Assembly: GCA_028551475.1 (NCBI GenBank)
Contig: CM052357.1
Coordinates: 22,424,451 to 22,488,450 of the forward strand
DNA: 64,000 nucleotides
Direction of reading: 5' to 3'
Origin: Casuarina equisetifolia
Taxonomy: Eukaryota; Streptophyta; Magnoliopsida; Fagales; Casuarinaceae
The notes below the pieces were generated by a model. The model saw only the letters and a list, made by a program, of their open reading frames with translations, did not search any database and was not told where the DNA came from. Position numbers and translations under genes: made by a program. Shown one piece after another: positions 36,499 to 48,417 of the stretch (its first letter is position 1; the number at the start of each line of letters is the position of its first letter).

Positions 36499-38309
36499 AC
36501 ATGTGTAGATAATATAATGTTTGAAACCTCCTAGTTATCTGGGATGTGTTTGCAAATGCTTCATACGTGTTCAAGGCTTCGCAGCTCTCAAACTAGCTAT
36601 ACTGCATGAAAAGGGAATGATGTTGTGTCACAATCACAACAGAAAATAACCATCCGCAGCATGGCTAACTTAGTTTAGAACGTAAGCCGACACCTAAAGG
36701 CAATAAACTTTATAGTGAAATTGATGAAGAACACAACACGATGGAGTTTTGGTTGGTTTAATGTTCGAACAGATCCCGAAAGTTATAGCCTATTGCACAA
36801 AGTTTCCGAAAAGCCTTAGCTTTCTGGGGTGGTAGTATGAGACTCACTGTGCTTTCATCTGCTGATGCTATAAGAAGCATTCTTCAGAGAGATCTTTACG
36901 TGAAGAACGAAGAAGAATTTCATCGTATCATGATCAATATTTCCAGTCTAATAAATGATGTTATGGTATCTTGGTTATGAAACAATAGTCTTCTTTTTGA
37001 CCGATTATGGAAGTTCATCTTTTAAATGTGCAATCCAGAGTTTGAGTGCACCGTCGCCGTAGGTCCTAGTATACAACTCTAAACTCGCTGAGTTCGCTAT
37101 GATCGGTGGCTAAAGGTTTCCGCTTAGGTCCACTATATTTAGAGGTTTCTGCTTCCTCTCTCAAAATTTCTTCAACAAGCTACACGAAACAGATTTGCAG
37201 TAGTCCACAGCAAATATTTCAATTTTTCCCGAAATGTTCCGATAAGGATATTCCTTAGTAATATCATTGTGAATTTCAAAGTCATTTTGGGTCCTGAGCA
37301 AAGCCTTGGCTAAACCTGCCCACAGAAAGCCGCCATTTTCCTAGTAAAACCACGTTGTAAACATAATAAATGATATAGAATAATTTGTTAAAATGACAGG
37401 TTTTCTCTCGCAGTAAATCTCTTCATCTTAGTTTGTATTTACATCAAACGTACTTTGAAATAAACTGACTTCTCATTTTATTGATGAGAATTTTTTTTTT
37501 TAACATAACACCACGAGATAGTTTATTATGAGATTTAATCTTAATATTCTTTTTATTTTTAGTTTTTTTTTATCACACATTCATTTGACACGATATCACA
37601 CAAAAAGATATGAAAGAATTCTCCAAATTTTTTGACATGTTAAACATATTGCCATACTTTTTTATCAACAAATAAATATCTTATTCACCGAAAGCTTGCC
37701 AAATTTTATCTATTTTTTCTTTCCAGCGTGCAGTGTTCTACAATTTCCTCACACAGTGTCTACATTCGACAATTGTTGACTCGACGTGGTCTTCTTCCAA
37801 CACGTCACCTCAGCAGCCAACTCTTGGTCCTATCTCAACACCCGTACTCAATTTATTGTTTGGTTGAAGACAAAACATCAATCTTCCAAATTTGCTTCGA
37901 GGGCAATAAAAGTACAAAATATACATTTTAAACTCAAGTAAATAAAGTAGTTAGCATGTTGATATTGGTGGGTTGGAGGCCTATTAGAAAATTTGTGGGC
38001 TAGAGGTCCATTTGATATTGGAAGTGTAGAGCCCTCGACATTAGTTTGCTAGAGACTTGTCCTAGTGTTCGGTTTAGGGATTTCTTGAAATTTGGGTATG
38101 GAAGCCCATTGTTTGAAAATTTCCATTTTTGGAATTTTGGGCATGAAAACTCATTAAACTTGGGTTGTAATCTCATTTTTCAGTTACTCAACCACGTTGT
38201 CACGTTTAAGCATCTTGATCATTCACCTTTTTATTAATTTTGTACTTTTGTTTGGGTCTTTCACATGCCATTATACTATCTTTTTTTTTTTTTTTTTTTA
38301 CGCAAGGGG
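36499..38309. other. Intergenic DNA left of the retroelement cluster
   Basis: No gene is supported. AT-rich, with several T-runs, the last (about 38281-38299) just ahead of a truncated SINE-like segment. Confidence 0.45.
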
Positions 38310-38370
38310 GCCCTGGCTTAGTAGTGTTCTTTAAGTTAAACCCTTATCAACAGTCCCACCAGTCAAGATT
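38310..38370 (+). mobile_element. Truncated SINE-like fragment
   Basis: Resembles the element at about 49487-49602 (CCTGGCTTAGTAGTGTTCT, later AACAGTCCCACC) but ends where the left LTR of the copia cluster begins. The B-box half is missing and is not found at the far end of the cluster. Confidence 0.4.
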
Positions 38371-38778
38371 TAAAAGAATAAGTTCTACAAAATAATTAAA
38401 TTTTGTAGAGAAATTCTTAAACCAAAGTAAAATCCATAGACAAGTATGTTGACACAATATGTGAAATGGTATTGGGAATTCGATAATCAATATGTACAAA
38501 ACTAATCCCTATATATAGGAGTGAATAATATCTCTAACTTAGGAAAGAAAAATAAGAAACATAAATGATAGATGACTAGTACAAGTTAGGAAGACATTTG
38601 AATGCTTTAGAAATGTAAAGATAATTTTAAACTTGGAAATCATTGACTTGATTTGAATTTGAATTGTTGTCATCTTTGTGGATTGGGTGGTTGGTGGCCG
38701 AGGTTTCTTTGGAAGATTTCATTGATGGAGAATTTGAGAATCTTGCTTGATTGATGTGGCGAGATTGTTCCTTTAACA
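38371..38778 (-). repeat. Left (3') LTR of the minus-strand copia element
   Basis: 408 bp, starting TGTTAAAGGAAC on the minus strand, and about 94% identical by eye to the copy at 48418-48825. It directly follows RNase H remains and a purine-rich stretch (GCAGGGA). Confidence 0.85.
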
Positions 38779-39060
38779 TCCCTGCAAGTTAATTGGTCGG
38801 TATAGACAATCAACTTGTTTTAAAGTAGTTTAACTCGTGTAGAGGAGAGGCTCTTGGTTAGAATATAAATCATCTGATCAATGGAGGAAATGAATTGGAC
38901 AACAAGTTTTTTCATCTTTATATTCTCCTAAATAAAGTGAAAATTTATCTTGACATGCTTTGTGCGGGAGTGAAAAACGAGATTTGTTGAGAGGTACAAT
39001 GCTAATAAATTGTCACACCAAAGTGTTGATGGTTTAGATAGTTGACCATATTAATCAAAG
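38779..39060 (-). pseudogene. Copia RNase H remnant
   Basis: On the minus strand, a frame from about 39045 gives the copia RNase H signature [20 protein letters not shown] followed by [10 protein letters not shown]. It then hits a stop and degenerates up to the LTR. It is fused upstream to a gag-start fragment, so the intervening pol sequence is missing. Confidence 0.75.
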
Positions 39061-39180
39061 CATGTAGGGCGAAAGCATGTGTAGCAACATGGATGTGGTT
39101 TGGTTAGTTGGCCATTGTTTGTTGAAGATCGAAACCAAAATAAGTGGAGAGACGTATGCCATAAGGGGTTGATACCAAGT
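39061..39180 (-). pseudogene. Copia gag start and primer-binding site fragment
   Basis: Minus strand: TTGGTATCA at about 39178-39170, a leader related to that before 48352 and 46100, then a gag-like ATGGCCAAC start that soon reaches a stop and joins RNase H sequence. It looks like a deletion or template-switch product. Confidence 0.65.
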
Positions 39181-40600
39181 TAAGAATCAACTGTAACTAG
39201 GCATCGACTTCATGAAGGAAGGTTCAATTGACTTTCTTTAAACCTATCAATTTACCTTGAACCAACTTGTTTAGAAACCTTAGCCTCAACCTTCATATCA
39301 TCGCCAAAACTAGGAACTTTGGGAACTAGTCCAAGGATCCTGAACATGAGTTAATCTGCATTAAAATCATTATTAGGGGTGGTTAAGAGCTTCCCATCTA
39401 TCAAGATTGAATTTGCATTGGCAAGAAAGCATAATGTCTACTTAGGCATGGAGAACCAAACTTTACTGGCTGACAACCTAACCATTGCCTTTGGCATGGC
39501 TATACATGTTATGGCAATCATTTGTATCATCTCCCATATTTCAACATGCTTATGATCTTGAAAATGTGTGCCTTTTACTACAACTAGTGCATTAATATGG
39601 ACACTATTTGGGTAAGTAGGGAATGTTGCCAATGTATGTAAAAGACCTATTCGATCTTCTTTTGCTTCTCTAAGACTAATTATTCCTCCTAAACAAACAT
39701 TAATTCATGCATCACAGACAAACTTAAGGGTTTTTACTCATTCATCATAAGTTCTTATGGTGATAATATTTGGACAATATTCCCTTGAGGTATCAAGATT
39801 ATGATTATAAGTTGTCAGGCTATCCTTCTAGAGTTCTACAGCTTGCTGCTTCTTTATCATATCTAGGGTGCAACAAACCCCCATCCTTATATCCTTTATT
39901 CCTTTTATATATTCTAAGATCTAGTTGAAGTTGATCTTTCTTCCCACTATGTCCTTCCATACAGCACCCATGCAAAAACGTGTGCTACCAACCTTTTCAC
40001 ATTTCTTGTAGCCTCCATAACAACCTCCTTGGTTATAAGCTTTTGTGCCTTTAGTCCTGTATCATATCTAGAGGATTGGGGATAATATGAGCAATCTACA
40101 CTACATGCTCTTGTCTTGATAGAGAGGAGAGTGCACTACTACATTTCCATAAACTTATAAGCATGTTCGTAAACTTGAGCTCCATGAAAAAGGAGATCTA
40201 GAATGGGTGAGTCGTAAATGGACTTGATCTCATCTCGGGTCTAGTTGTTCCTGGGACCCTCTTGTATCATTTGCTCGGCTTTGATCACAGCAGCTAAAGA
40301 AATGGAGTACGAAGTCGAAGAAGAATGTAGTTGGAGGATGTACTATCTTAGTTTAAGACCAAGGATTGACCGAACCAAGCACATGTTTGGCTCTTGAGAA
40401 AGTGGAAATCAGGTGATCTCACTTGCTTTCTTTAGAAAATAGGAAAATGAAAAGCAAAAGACTATTCAGGAAACTAAGAAAGGAATGAAAAGTATGGTGA
40501 AGGTTAAGAAACTGAGTTAGATGCTAAAGAGAGTTTCTGTGCCTGCAATGCTCATGTTGGCAGTAGTATATTTAGTTATTTCATAAGTTTAATTTTTTAA
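39181..40600. other. Unclassified DNA inside the copia cluster
   Basis: No family could be recognised on either strand. It precedes the primer-binding site of the plus-strand copia copy, where a 5' LTR is expected, but no segment matches either LTR family in the window. It may be a diverged LTR plus other repeat DNA. Confidence 0.35.
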
Positions 40601-40601
40601 C

Positions 40602-43600
40602 TTGGTATCATTTACCAACAACATACGCCTTTCAATTTTTTTTTCTATCCTATACACTCAATGGCTGCCCAAAACAACCATATCTATGCTGCCGCACATA
40701 CCCTCCCTTTACCCACACTTGGCAATCCAACTGTTTATGTTGTTGGGGTTCACTTAGAAGGAAACAACTATTTAGTTTGGAAGGCACAAATTGAACCATA
40801 CCTATATGCCTCTGGACTTTTGAGCATCCTTCATGGTTCATATCCCTATCCATCTGAGTTCATCAGGGACACCATCGACAATAGAACCATCATGCACAAC
40901 TCCAATCCTACCTACCAGGATTGGCTCATTCGTGACTAAATTGCTTATGGTTGAATTCTTAACACCAATAATGACAACGTCATGACCTCTTTTGCACAAT
41001 ACCCACCTCTGTAAAAATTTGGAATGATTTTGCAAAAGAGTTTCATACTCACAGTATTGCCTGAGCATCAACACTTCAACTTCATCTTTAGGCCTTTAAC
41101 AAAGGTCATCGTTTTGTCACTAATTTTATGCAAGAACTAGACACCATTGTCAACCAACTCAAACTCATCGGTGAACAAGTCTCAAATAAAAAGTATCTTA
41201 CCCACATTTTTCATGGACTAGGGAATATATTTGCACCTCTAGCCATTGCCATCTTCGTGCACACCCGAATTGCTTCTCTGACATGTGAAGATTTGCGTGG
41301 TTTACTGTTGAATAAAGAGGCCCAAATTGAATTGTCAAAACAAGCATTGTCGAACGTTGCCTTCTTTATAGACTTCGAGTCCCAGTCCTCCAACACTGTC
41401 CCCATTATCGGATCTGCACCAACCAGTGCCAATTCTCACCCCTACCGTGGAACATACCCCCTATTTGATGCCGGTGGGAAACTCCAATTGCCAATATCTT
41501 TTTGCCCCTGCTGGAAACTTTGATCACCACTCGTTGATTCAATGCCAAATTTGTCAGAAAACCGGCCATCTTGGTTGCCAATGTGTTTGATAAAATTCTA
41601 GATGCAAGTAAACATGTCGAATACATAATATAATGATGAGAAAGATATCGTCTCATAAAGATTAGTGATTACTAGACCAACTAATTACTAATGATGAATA
41701 ACTTTTAAAATTTATGTAACAAATCCAAATGATTAATGATAGAGATCAACTAACTAAATTTAAAAAAACTAAATACAAAAAATATGTTAGAGCATCTGAT
41801 TTCACCATAACTACTATGTATTAATATTGATTATTTATGCTTGCAAGAGGGATAATATCTATGTAATGGCAGAACTTCCTAATTTATTTACCATCCTATG
41901 TCTAGGTATAGCAAATCTATTTAGTTCATTAATTCACGATATCTCTATATGTGAATTAAAACAAATCAAATGTATTAAGATTTATGAACATTTCTAGTTT
42001 GTACCGAAAGCCACACAAACAATATGGTATATGTCTATCCATATTTAATTTATGGTTATACATTACAAGAAACAATTACATATCATCTCCTATCGGTCTC
42101 AAACATGCAAATCAAATCATTTAAGTGGTAGCTAATCACTTAAAAGCATTAAACACAATAATATGCAACTTCACATAAAGAAAATATCTCACAAAACATA
42201 ACAATCATAAGATTTATATCATCATAATTAGGTTACATCGTAGCTCTAACAAAAGTAAACTAAAACATAAAAAAATAATGAGGAAGATTAATAATAGGAA
42301 ATAAAGAAGACATCTTAAATCTAAGAACAAGAAGTTTGTCACCCTTTTTGTATTTTCTTCAAGAAAATCTTGAATTCTTGGCCTCTCTCGAGTTATGCTA
42401 AATTTCCTCCTCCTTTTTTCACTTATTCTCTTTCTCTTAAATAGAGTTTTGGGTTTAGACCTTATCCCAGTAGAAGTTGGTTTTGGATATTTAAAACAAT
42501 TAGGTTTTGAACCCTAAATTAATTGAAATTTGAATTCCTAACATGACTTTAGAAAACCCAACAATAATAGAAAATCTAATAACAATCATCTAAAGCATCA
42601 GGTTCTCCATGTTCATCCTTTTTCTCCATGCCTCTTTATGCTACATAAATAAGACAAATTTAGGTAAATAAAGAGGAATTCAAATTTTTTTTCACAATTA
42701 TTAAAGTTATTTATTGCTTAAAATAGATAAAATAACTCTATAAAAATAGGTTTATCACAATGCCAATTAAGGTATGCCCCTTTTAACTCCAACCATAAAG
42801 GCCCAAACTCCCAATCCATAAATTCCAACTCGGGCCCACCGCATCATAAGGTGAACACCATCCTTTAAGGCACACAAAGTCCAAACAACATGGGCCAAAA
42901 TGAACAAAAATGGTATGTGGACTCTAGGGCTACTACTTACACTACTCTTGACCCTTATGGGCTTGATAAGCTACTGAATTACAATGGGGACCAAGAAGTC
43001 ATAGTTGGTGATGGAGCAAGCCTTCCAATAACTCAAACAAGTAGTATTCGTACAAAAAAAAATCTAAATTTATCAAATATTTAGTTATTCCTCATATCAA
43101 AAAGAAATTACTTTCCATCTTCAAATTTACAAAGGATAATAACTGTGCTTTTTTATTTTATCCTAATTTTTGTGTGCTACAGAATTTGAGAACAGGAAAA
43201 ATCCTCGATCACGGACCCATTGATCAAGGCCTTTATCGACTTAACTTGAAGTCTCCTTAGCTTAAACCTATGACCTATCTTGCAATAGTAAATGATGTTA
43301 CTAATTGGCACTATCATTTAGGTCATACTTACTTTGATAATATAATAAAGTTGCTGAGAATAAATAATATATCCCTTTGTGGAAGAATTCCTTTTTCATG
43401 TGAATCTTGTCATGTTTCAAAAAGCCTACATCAAGCCCACACTTCAACCAATCCTATGGCTATGGCTCCTCTAGAACTAATACACTTTGATATTTGAGGA
43501 CCCATTCCAATCACATCCCCAAATGGTAATAGATATTATATTGCATTTATAGATGATTATTTCAAATTTATATGGTTATATTCCATGTAATCATGTGATA

Positions 43601-44412
43601 ATTTTCTAACTATCTTTACCAAATTCTCACCATTTATTGAAAATCAATTACAATCTACCATTAAAAACATTCAAAGTAATGGGGCAAAAGAATTTCTCTC
43701 CCATTCTTTTGAAAAAGTTCTAGCAAATCAAAGAATATTCCACAGAATCTCTACTTCATACTCTCCATATCAAAATGGGTATGCTGAAAAGAAACATAAA
43801 CATATTACAAAATCCAGTCTTTCCATGTTATACCATGCTCATGTACCACTCGAATATTGGCACTATGCATTTGAAATTGTAGTCCACATCATGAATTGCT
43901 TGCCAAACACAGTAATACAAAACAAAACTCCATGGGAATGACTTTACAATATTATTCCACCCATTTCTCAATTAAAAATTTGTGGATGTCTAGTATATCC
44001 TTATCTACGACCTCATTCCAAACATAAATTAGAAAAATGATACACACCATGTGTTTTTTTGGGATATCCCATAGGATACAAAGGTTATTTATGTCTTTTC
44101 TCGTTTATAAATAAATTATACATTGTTTATAATGCTTTATTTGATGAACAACAATTTCCTTTTCATCAACAAAACATTATTCAACATTCTTCACCAATTA
44201 CAACATCATCTACCCCACCTTCATTCCTTTCTTTACCAATGTTTCACAATCATTCTAATATACAAGAACATCTATAACACACGTCTACTACGACATCTAA
44301 TACAATACAATCCTCAAATACAACTTTACAACCTTTTCTGCCTACATAATCACAACCTACTCACCATATGATTATAAAATTATGAAGAGGCACAATTTCA
44401 CGTTTTACTCTT
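40602..44412 (+). pseudogene. Plus-strand copia element: gag, protease and integrase remains
   Basis: A primer-binding site (TTGGTATCA, 40602-40610) precedes gag, which begins at 40661 (MAAQNNHIYAAAHTLPLP, then LEGNNYLVWKAQIEPYL). Gag continues with shifts to a zinc knuckle of CX2CX4HX4C form near 41541-41583, where a solo LTR interrupts it. After 42763 come protease remains (about 42893-43070), where the expected D-S-G-A reads D-S-R-A. The integrase zinc-binding region follows (H-x4-H and CESC, about 43305-43440), then the integrase core (43480-44060) with recognisable first and second aspartates and the glutamate in QNGYAEKK. Stops interrupt the integrase near 43498, 43590, 43940 and 44038. 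Non-functional. Confidence 0.82.
41584..42757. mobile_element. Solo LTR 1 (1,174 bp) inserted in copia gag
   Basis: Starts TGTTTGATAAAATT, ends GGTTTATCA, and is flanked by a perfect 5-bp target-site duplication CAATG (41579-41583 and 42758-42762). It sits inside the gag zinc-knuckle coding sequence. The copia frame resumes on the far side once the insert and one CAATG copy are ignored. No internal retroelement region is present. The family, shared with 44418-45864, is unassigned. Length over 1 kb suggests a gypsy-type LTR, but this is a guess. Confidence 0.85.
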
Positions 44413-44417
44413 ACACG

Positions 44418-45864
44418 TGTTCGGTGAATTTTAAATACAAGTGAACATGTTGAACAAGTAATATAATGATAAGAAAAGTATCGTCCCACGAAGATTGGTG
44501 AATACTAAACTAATTAAGTACTAATGGTGAATAAATCCTAAAATTTATCTAGCAAATCAAAATATTGTTGATGATGAATTAAAATTTAAAACTTTCAAAA
44601 CGAAAACTCAAGACTAATTAAAATTGAATCCAAGTAAGAAAAATCAAGATGAGAAACATGTTAGAGCTTCCGATTTCACCATAACTACTAGATATGAATT
44701 TTTATAGTTTATGCCTACAAGAATGATATTACCCATGTGATGGCGGAACTTCCTAATTTATTTACTATCCTATGTCTAGGTATAGCAAACCTATTTAGTT
44801 CATTAATTCACTATATCTCTATATGTGAATTGAAACAAACCAAATGCATTAGGATTTGTGAATATTCCTGGTTTACAATAAATCTTTCGATCATCTTATC
44901 ACCAAAAGCCACACAAATAACATGGTATATGTCTATCCACATTTAATTCATGGTTATATATTATAAGAAGCAATTGCATATTATTACCTCTCAGTCTCAA
45001 ATATGCACATCAAATCATTCAAGTGGTGGCCAATCACTTAAAAGCATTAAGCATAATAATATATAACTCACATAAATAAAATATCTTGCAAAACATAAAA
45101 ACTTATAAAATTCACATCATCATAGTTAGGCTACATCTTCGCTCTAACAAAAGAAGTTTAGAACATAATAAAATAACAAACCAAAGCAATAGTAGAAATT
45201 AAGCAAAACATCTTAAATAAAAAAAACAGGAAAGTTGTCACCACACTGTCTTTTCTTTAAGAATTCTTTACAGAATTCCTATAATTCAAGAATGATAAGA
45301 AGTAGAGGGAAGCTTTCGCGCCTCTATTTCTCTTTTTCTTTCTTGGTTTTCTCTTTCTTCTCTCACTTTTTCTCTCTTCCTTGGTTGATTTCGGCAGCAA
45401 CACACGGCTTTTTCTTCTTTTCTCTCTCTTCTCTCTCTTCTCTCTCTTCTCTCTCCTATTCTCCTCTAATCTTGTGCGGCGCCTTCTCCTCTCCTTTTAA
45501 TTCACGTTCCTTTGCCTTTTTATTCTATCTTGGGATGCGTGCCCTAAGATTCTCCCTTAATAATTCACTTTTTTACCCCTTTTCCTTTATTTCCTTTCTT
45601 GTCCTTTTTTTGTCCTTTTCCTCCTCTTTTGCTGCTTTACACGTTGCCTCCTCTTTTCTTCTTTTGACTTCTTTTTCTTTCCTTGTCTTCTTCACGTGCC
45701 TTTTTGTAACTTTCTCTTCCTTTATTTCTTTTGCTCTTTTGGGGTTTGTTGCATAAATAACACCAGTTTACATAAATATATCAAAACTTAAATATTATCT
45801 TATAAAACTTGTATTATTTATATCCTAAAATAGTCAAAATAACTCTATAAAAATAGAGTTATCA
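44418..45864. mobile_element. Solo LTR 2 (1,447 bp) of the same family
   Basis: Starts TGTTCGGTGAATTT, ends GAGTTATCA, and is flanked by a perfect 5-bp duplication ACACG (44413-44417 and 45865-45869). It shares the 5' section, the central block near GAACTTCCTAATTTATTTAC and the 3' end with solo LTR 1, in the same orientation. It is longer, mainly through a pyrimidine-rich stretch (about 45325-45750) containing repeated TCTCTTC units. An open frame there (45235-45756) is low complexity and not called. Confidence 0.85.
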
Positions 45865-45869
45865 ACACG

Positions 45870-46037
45870 ACAACAGACATACTCTAACTACTTCAGTACA
45901 TCCTTACACTAAACCACAGAATTATACTAAAGCTTCTAAAGATTCACATTGGCAAAAAGCCATGGCTGACAAATACACATCTCCTTTGAAAAATCAAATC
46001 TGGGAATTAGTTCCTCCCCCAAATCACATTCAAAATT
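45870..46037 (+). pseudogene. Copia reverse-transcriptase start fragment
   Basis: From about 45920 the frame reads NYTKASKDSHWQKAMADKYT and then IWELVPPPNHIQNLV, the usual opening of copia reverse transcriptase. It breaks off at about 46038, where the sequence changes into the leader of a second gag copy. Confidence 0.75.
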
Positions 46038-47020
46038 TAGTATCAACCACTTACGAAATACGCATTTCCACTTATTTTGGTTTTGATCCTCCACAAACAA
46101 TGGCCAACCAACCAAACTACATCCACATTGCCGCACACGCTTTACCCTTACCCACACCCAAAAATCTCATTGTGCTTATTGTCGAGTTCTGCCTCAAAGG
46201 CAATAACTACTTAGTCTGGAAGGCACGGATCAAACCTCACCTACGTGCTTTTGGTCTCTTAAGCATTCTTGACGGTTTCTATCCTTACATGTTCAAATTC
46301 ATCGTGGACACCATTGAAGACAGCACTATTGTTTGCAACTCCAATCTTGCCTATCAAGATTGGGTTGTTCAAGACTAAACTACTCGTGGTTGGATTTTTA
46401 ATACTAGTAATGACAACATCATCAGTGATGTTGCCCAACAACCCACTTCTGCTGTAATTTAAGTTCCACTTGTGAAAGAATTTCATACACAAAGCACTAC
46501 TCGTGCTTCTGCACTCCAACTCTAACTCCAAGCCATTAATAAAGGCCACAATTTTGTCTCTGATTTTATGCAAGAACTTGACTTCTTTGTCGACCAACTC
46601 CGACTCATAGGTGAAACAATTTTAGACAACGAGTATTTGACCCACATTTTTCATGGACTCAGAAACCCATTTGCCTCTCTCGCCATTCCAATCTCTATCC
46701 ACACCTATACTACCACAATCACCTATGAAGACCTATATAGGTTACTGTTAAACCAAGAAGCCTAACTTTAGTTAGTTGAACAAACTCTTTCAATCCTTGC
46801 ATTCACCACAGAAGCTGATTCTCATTCATCTAACATTGCCCATGTTGCCAAATCTGCATCAATTGGTGCACATGCTCGCTCTCAAAGCCGTTGCAAACAC
46901 ACGCCACACCTAATGCTGGAAGCAAACTCCAACCACTGGTACCTTTTCACTCCTGCCAGAAACTCTGACCACTGTTCATAGATCCAATGCCAAATTTTCT
47001 TAAAAACTGGCCACTTGGGA
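46038..47020 (+). pseudogene. Second plus-strand copia gag fragment
   Basis: A leader beginning GTATCAACCACTTAC leads to a gag start at 46100 (MANQPNYIHIAAHALPLP, with LKGNNYLVWKARIKPHLRAF). A stop lies near 46376 and gag resumes at 46568 (MQELDFFVDQLRLIGE). It ends in a damaged zinc knuckle (CQIFLKTGHLG, near 47016). At about 47020 it abuts minus-strand protease sequence. Confidence 0.75.
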
Positions 47021-48415
47021 TAGAATAAAAAGGCACAATTATTATCCTTTGTAAATTGTGAAAGAGAAAGTAATTTCTTTTTTATATGAGGAACAAATAA
47101 AATATTTCATAAATGTAGATTGTAGGGTGTTTAAATATTACTTGTATGAGTTATTGGAAGGTACATTTCACCTCTAGCTGTAACTTCTTGGTCCCTTTGA
47201 TAAGTAAGTATGTTATCAAGATCATAAGGGTCTAGTGTAATATGGATAGTAGTCCCAAAGTTGGGAAACCATTCTTGTTCATCTTAGACCATATTAGTTG
47301 GGCTTGGTGGGCTATGCAGATTTGTATTTGCCTCAAGATCTAGCAAGCCCAAATTAGAACCTGTGGATTGAGCATATGGGCCGTTATTAGAGGAATTTGA
47401 AAGGGTATACCTAAATTGGCACTAGCAGGCAAGGTGGCAGATTTTTTGGCAAATCTAGCACTAGATCTGCGAATAGCGATCAAAGCTTCCAGTAGAAACG
47501 AAAAGATACCAGTAGTTGGAGTTTGCTACTGGCACCAAGTGTGGTGTGTGTCCACAATAGCTTTGAGAGCGAATAGGTGCGCTAATTAATGCATATTCGG
47601 TGACAAGGGCGGTGTTGGATGAGTGAGAATTGGCTTCCATGGTGAATGCGATGTTGGAAGAGTCTATTTAGCTTACTCAAGTTAGGCTTCTTGGTTTAAC
47701 AATAACCCATATATGTCTTCACGGATGATTGTGGCAGTATGGGTGTGGACGAAGATTACAGTGGCGAGAGAGGCAAATGGGTTTCTGAGTCCACAAAAAT
47801 GTGGGTCAGATACCCATTGTCTAAAACCGTTTCACCTATGAGTTAGAGGTAGTCAACAAGGGAGTCAAGTTCCTGCATAAAATCAAAGACAAAACGATGG
47901 CCTATGTTAATGGCTTGGAGTTGGAGTTGGAGTTGGAGTGCGGAAGCATGAGTAATGTTGTGTGTATGGAATTCTTTCGCAAGTGTAGCCCAAATTGCAA
48001 CAGAAGTGGGTTGTTGGGCAACATCGTTGATGATGTTTTCGTTACTAGTATTAAGAATCTAGCCGCATGCAGTTTGGTCTTGAATGAGCCAATCCTAATA
48101 GGTAGGGTTGGAGTTACGAACAATAGTACAGTCTTTAGTGGCATCCGTGATGAATTTAGATGGGCAAAGATAGGAACCGTCAAGAATGCTTAAGAGACCG
48201 AAAGCACATAGGTAAGTTTCAATCCATGCCTCTCAAACTAAGTAGTTATTGCCTTTGAGGTGGACCCTAATAGCAAGCACAGTTGGATTTTCAAGTGCGG
48301 GTAGAGGCAAAGCATGTTCGACAGTGTAGATGTGGTTTGATTGGTTGGCCATTGTTTGTGGAGGATTAAAACCGAAATAAGTGGAGAGGCATATGCCATA
48401 GGCAACTGATACCAA
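47021..48415 (-). pseudogene. Minus-strand copia gag and protease remains
   Basis: Read from 48415 downward: primer-binding site (48415-48406), leader, gag start at 48352 (MANQSNHIYTVEHALPLP, LKGNNYLV), gag body with stops to about 47435, then protease-region remains (LDPYDLDNILTYQRDQEV) ending near 47021. It belongs to the outer element whose 5' LTR is 48418-48825. The plus-strand open frame at 47897-48193 is its antisense shadow. Confidence 0.75.
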
Positions 48416-48417
48416 AT

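Noticed and set aside
41583..42760. Insert first read as a DNA transposon with terminal inverted repeats and 7-bp duplication
   Set aside because: Shifting the boundary by one to three bases gives TG...CA ends and a perfect 5-bp duplication, and the second copy shows the same, so a solo LTR fits better.
45235..45756. 173-codon plus-strand open frame rich in F, S and L
   Set aside because: Lies inside solo LTR 2 and derives from pyrimidine-rich repeats. The sister LTR lacks it.
47897..48193. 98-codon plus-strand open frame
   Set aside because: Antisense of the minus-strand copia gag copy.
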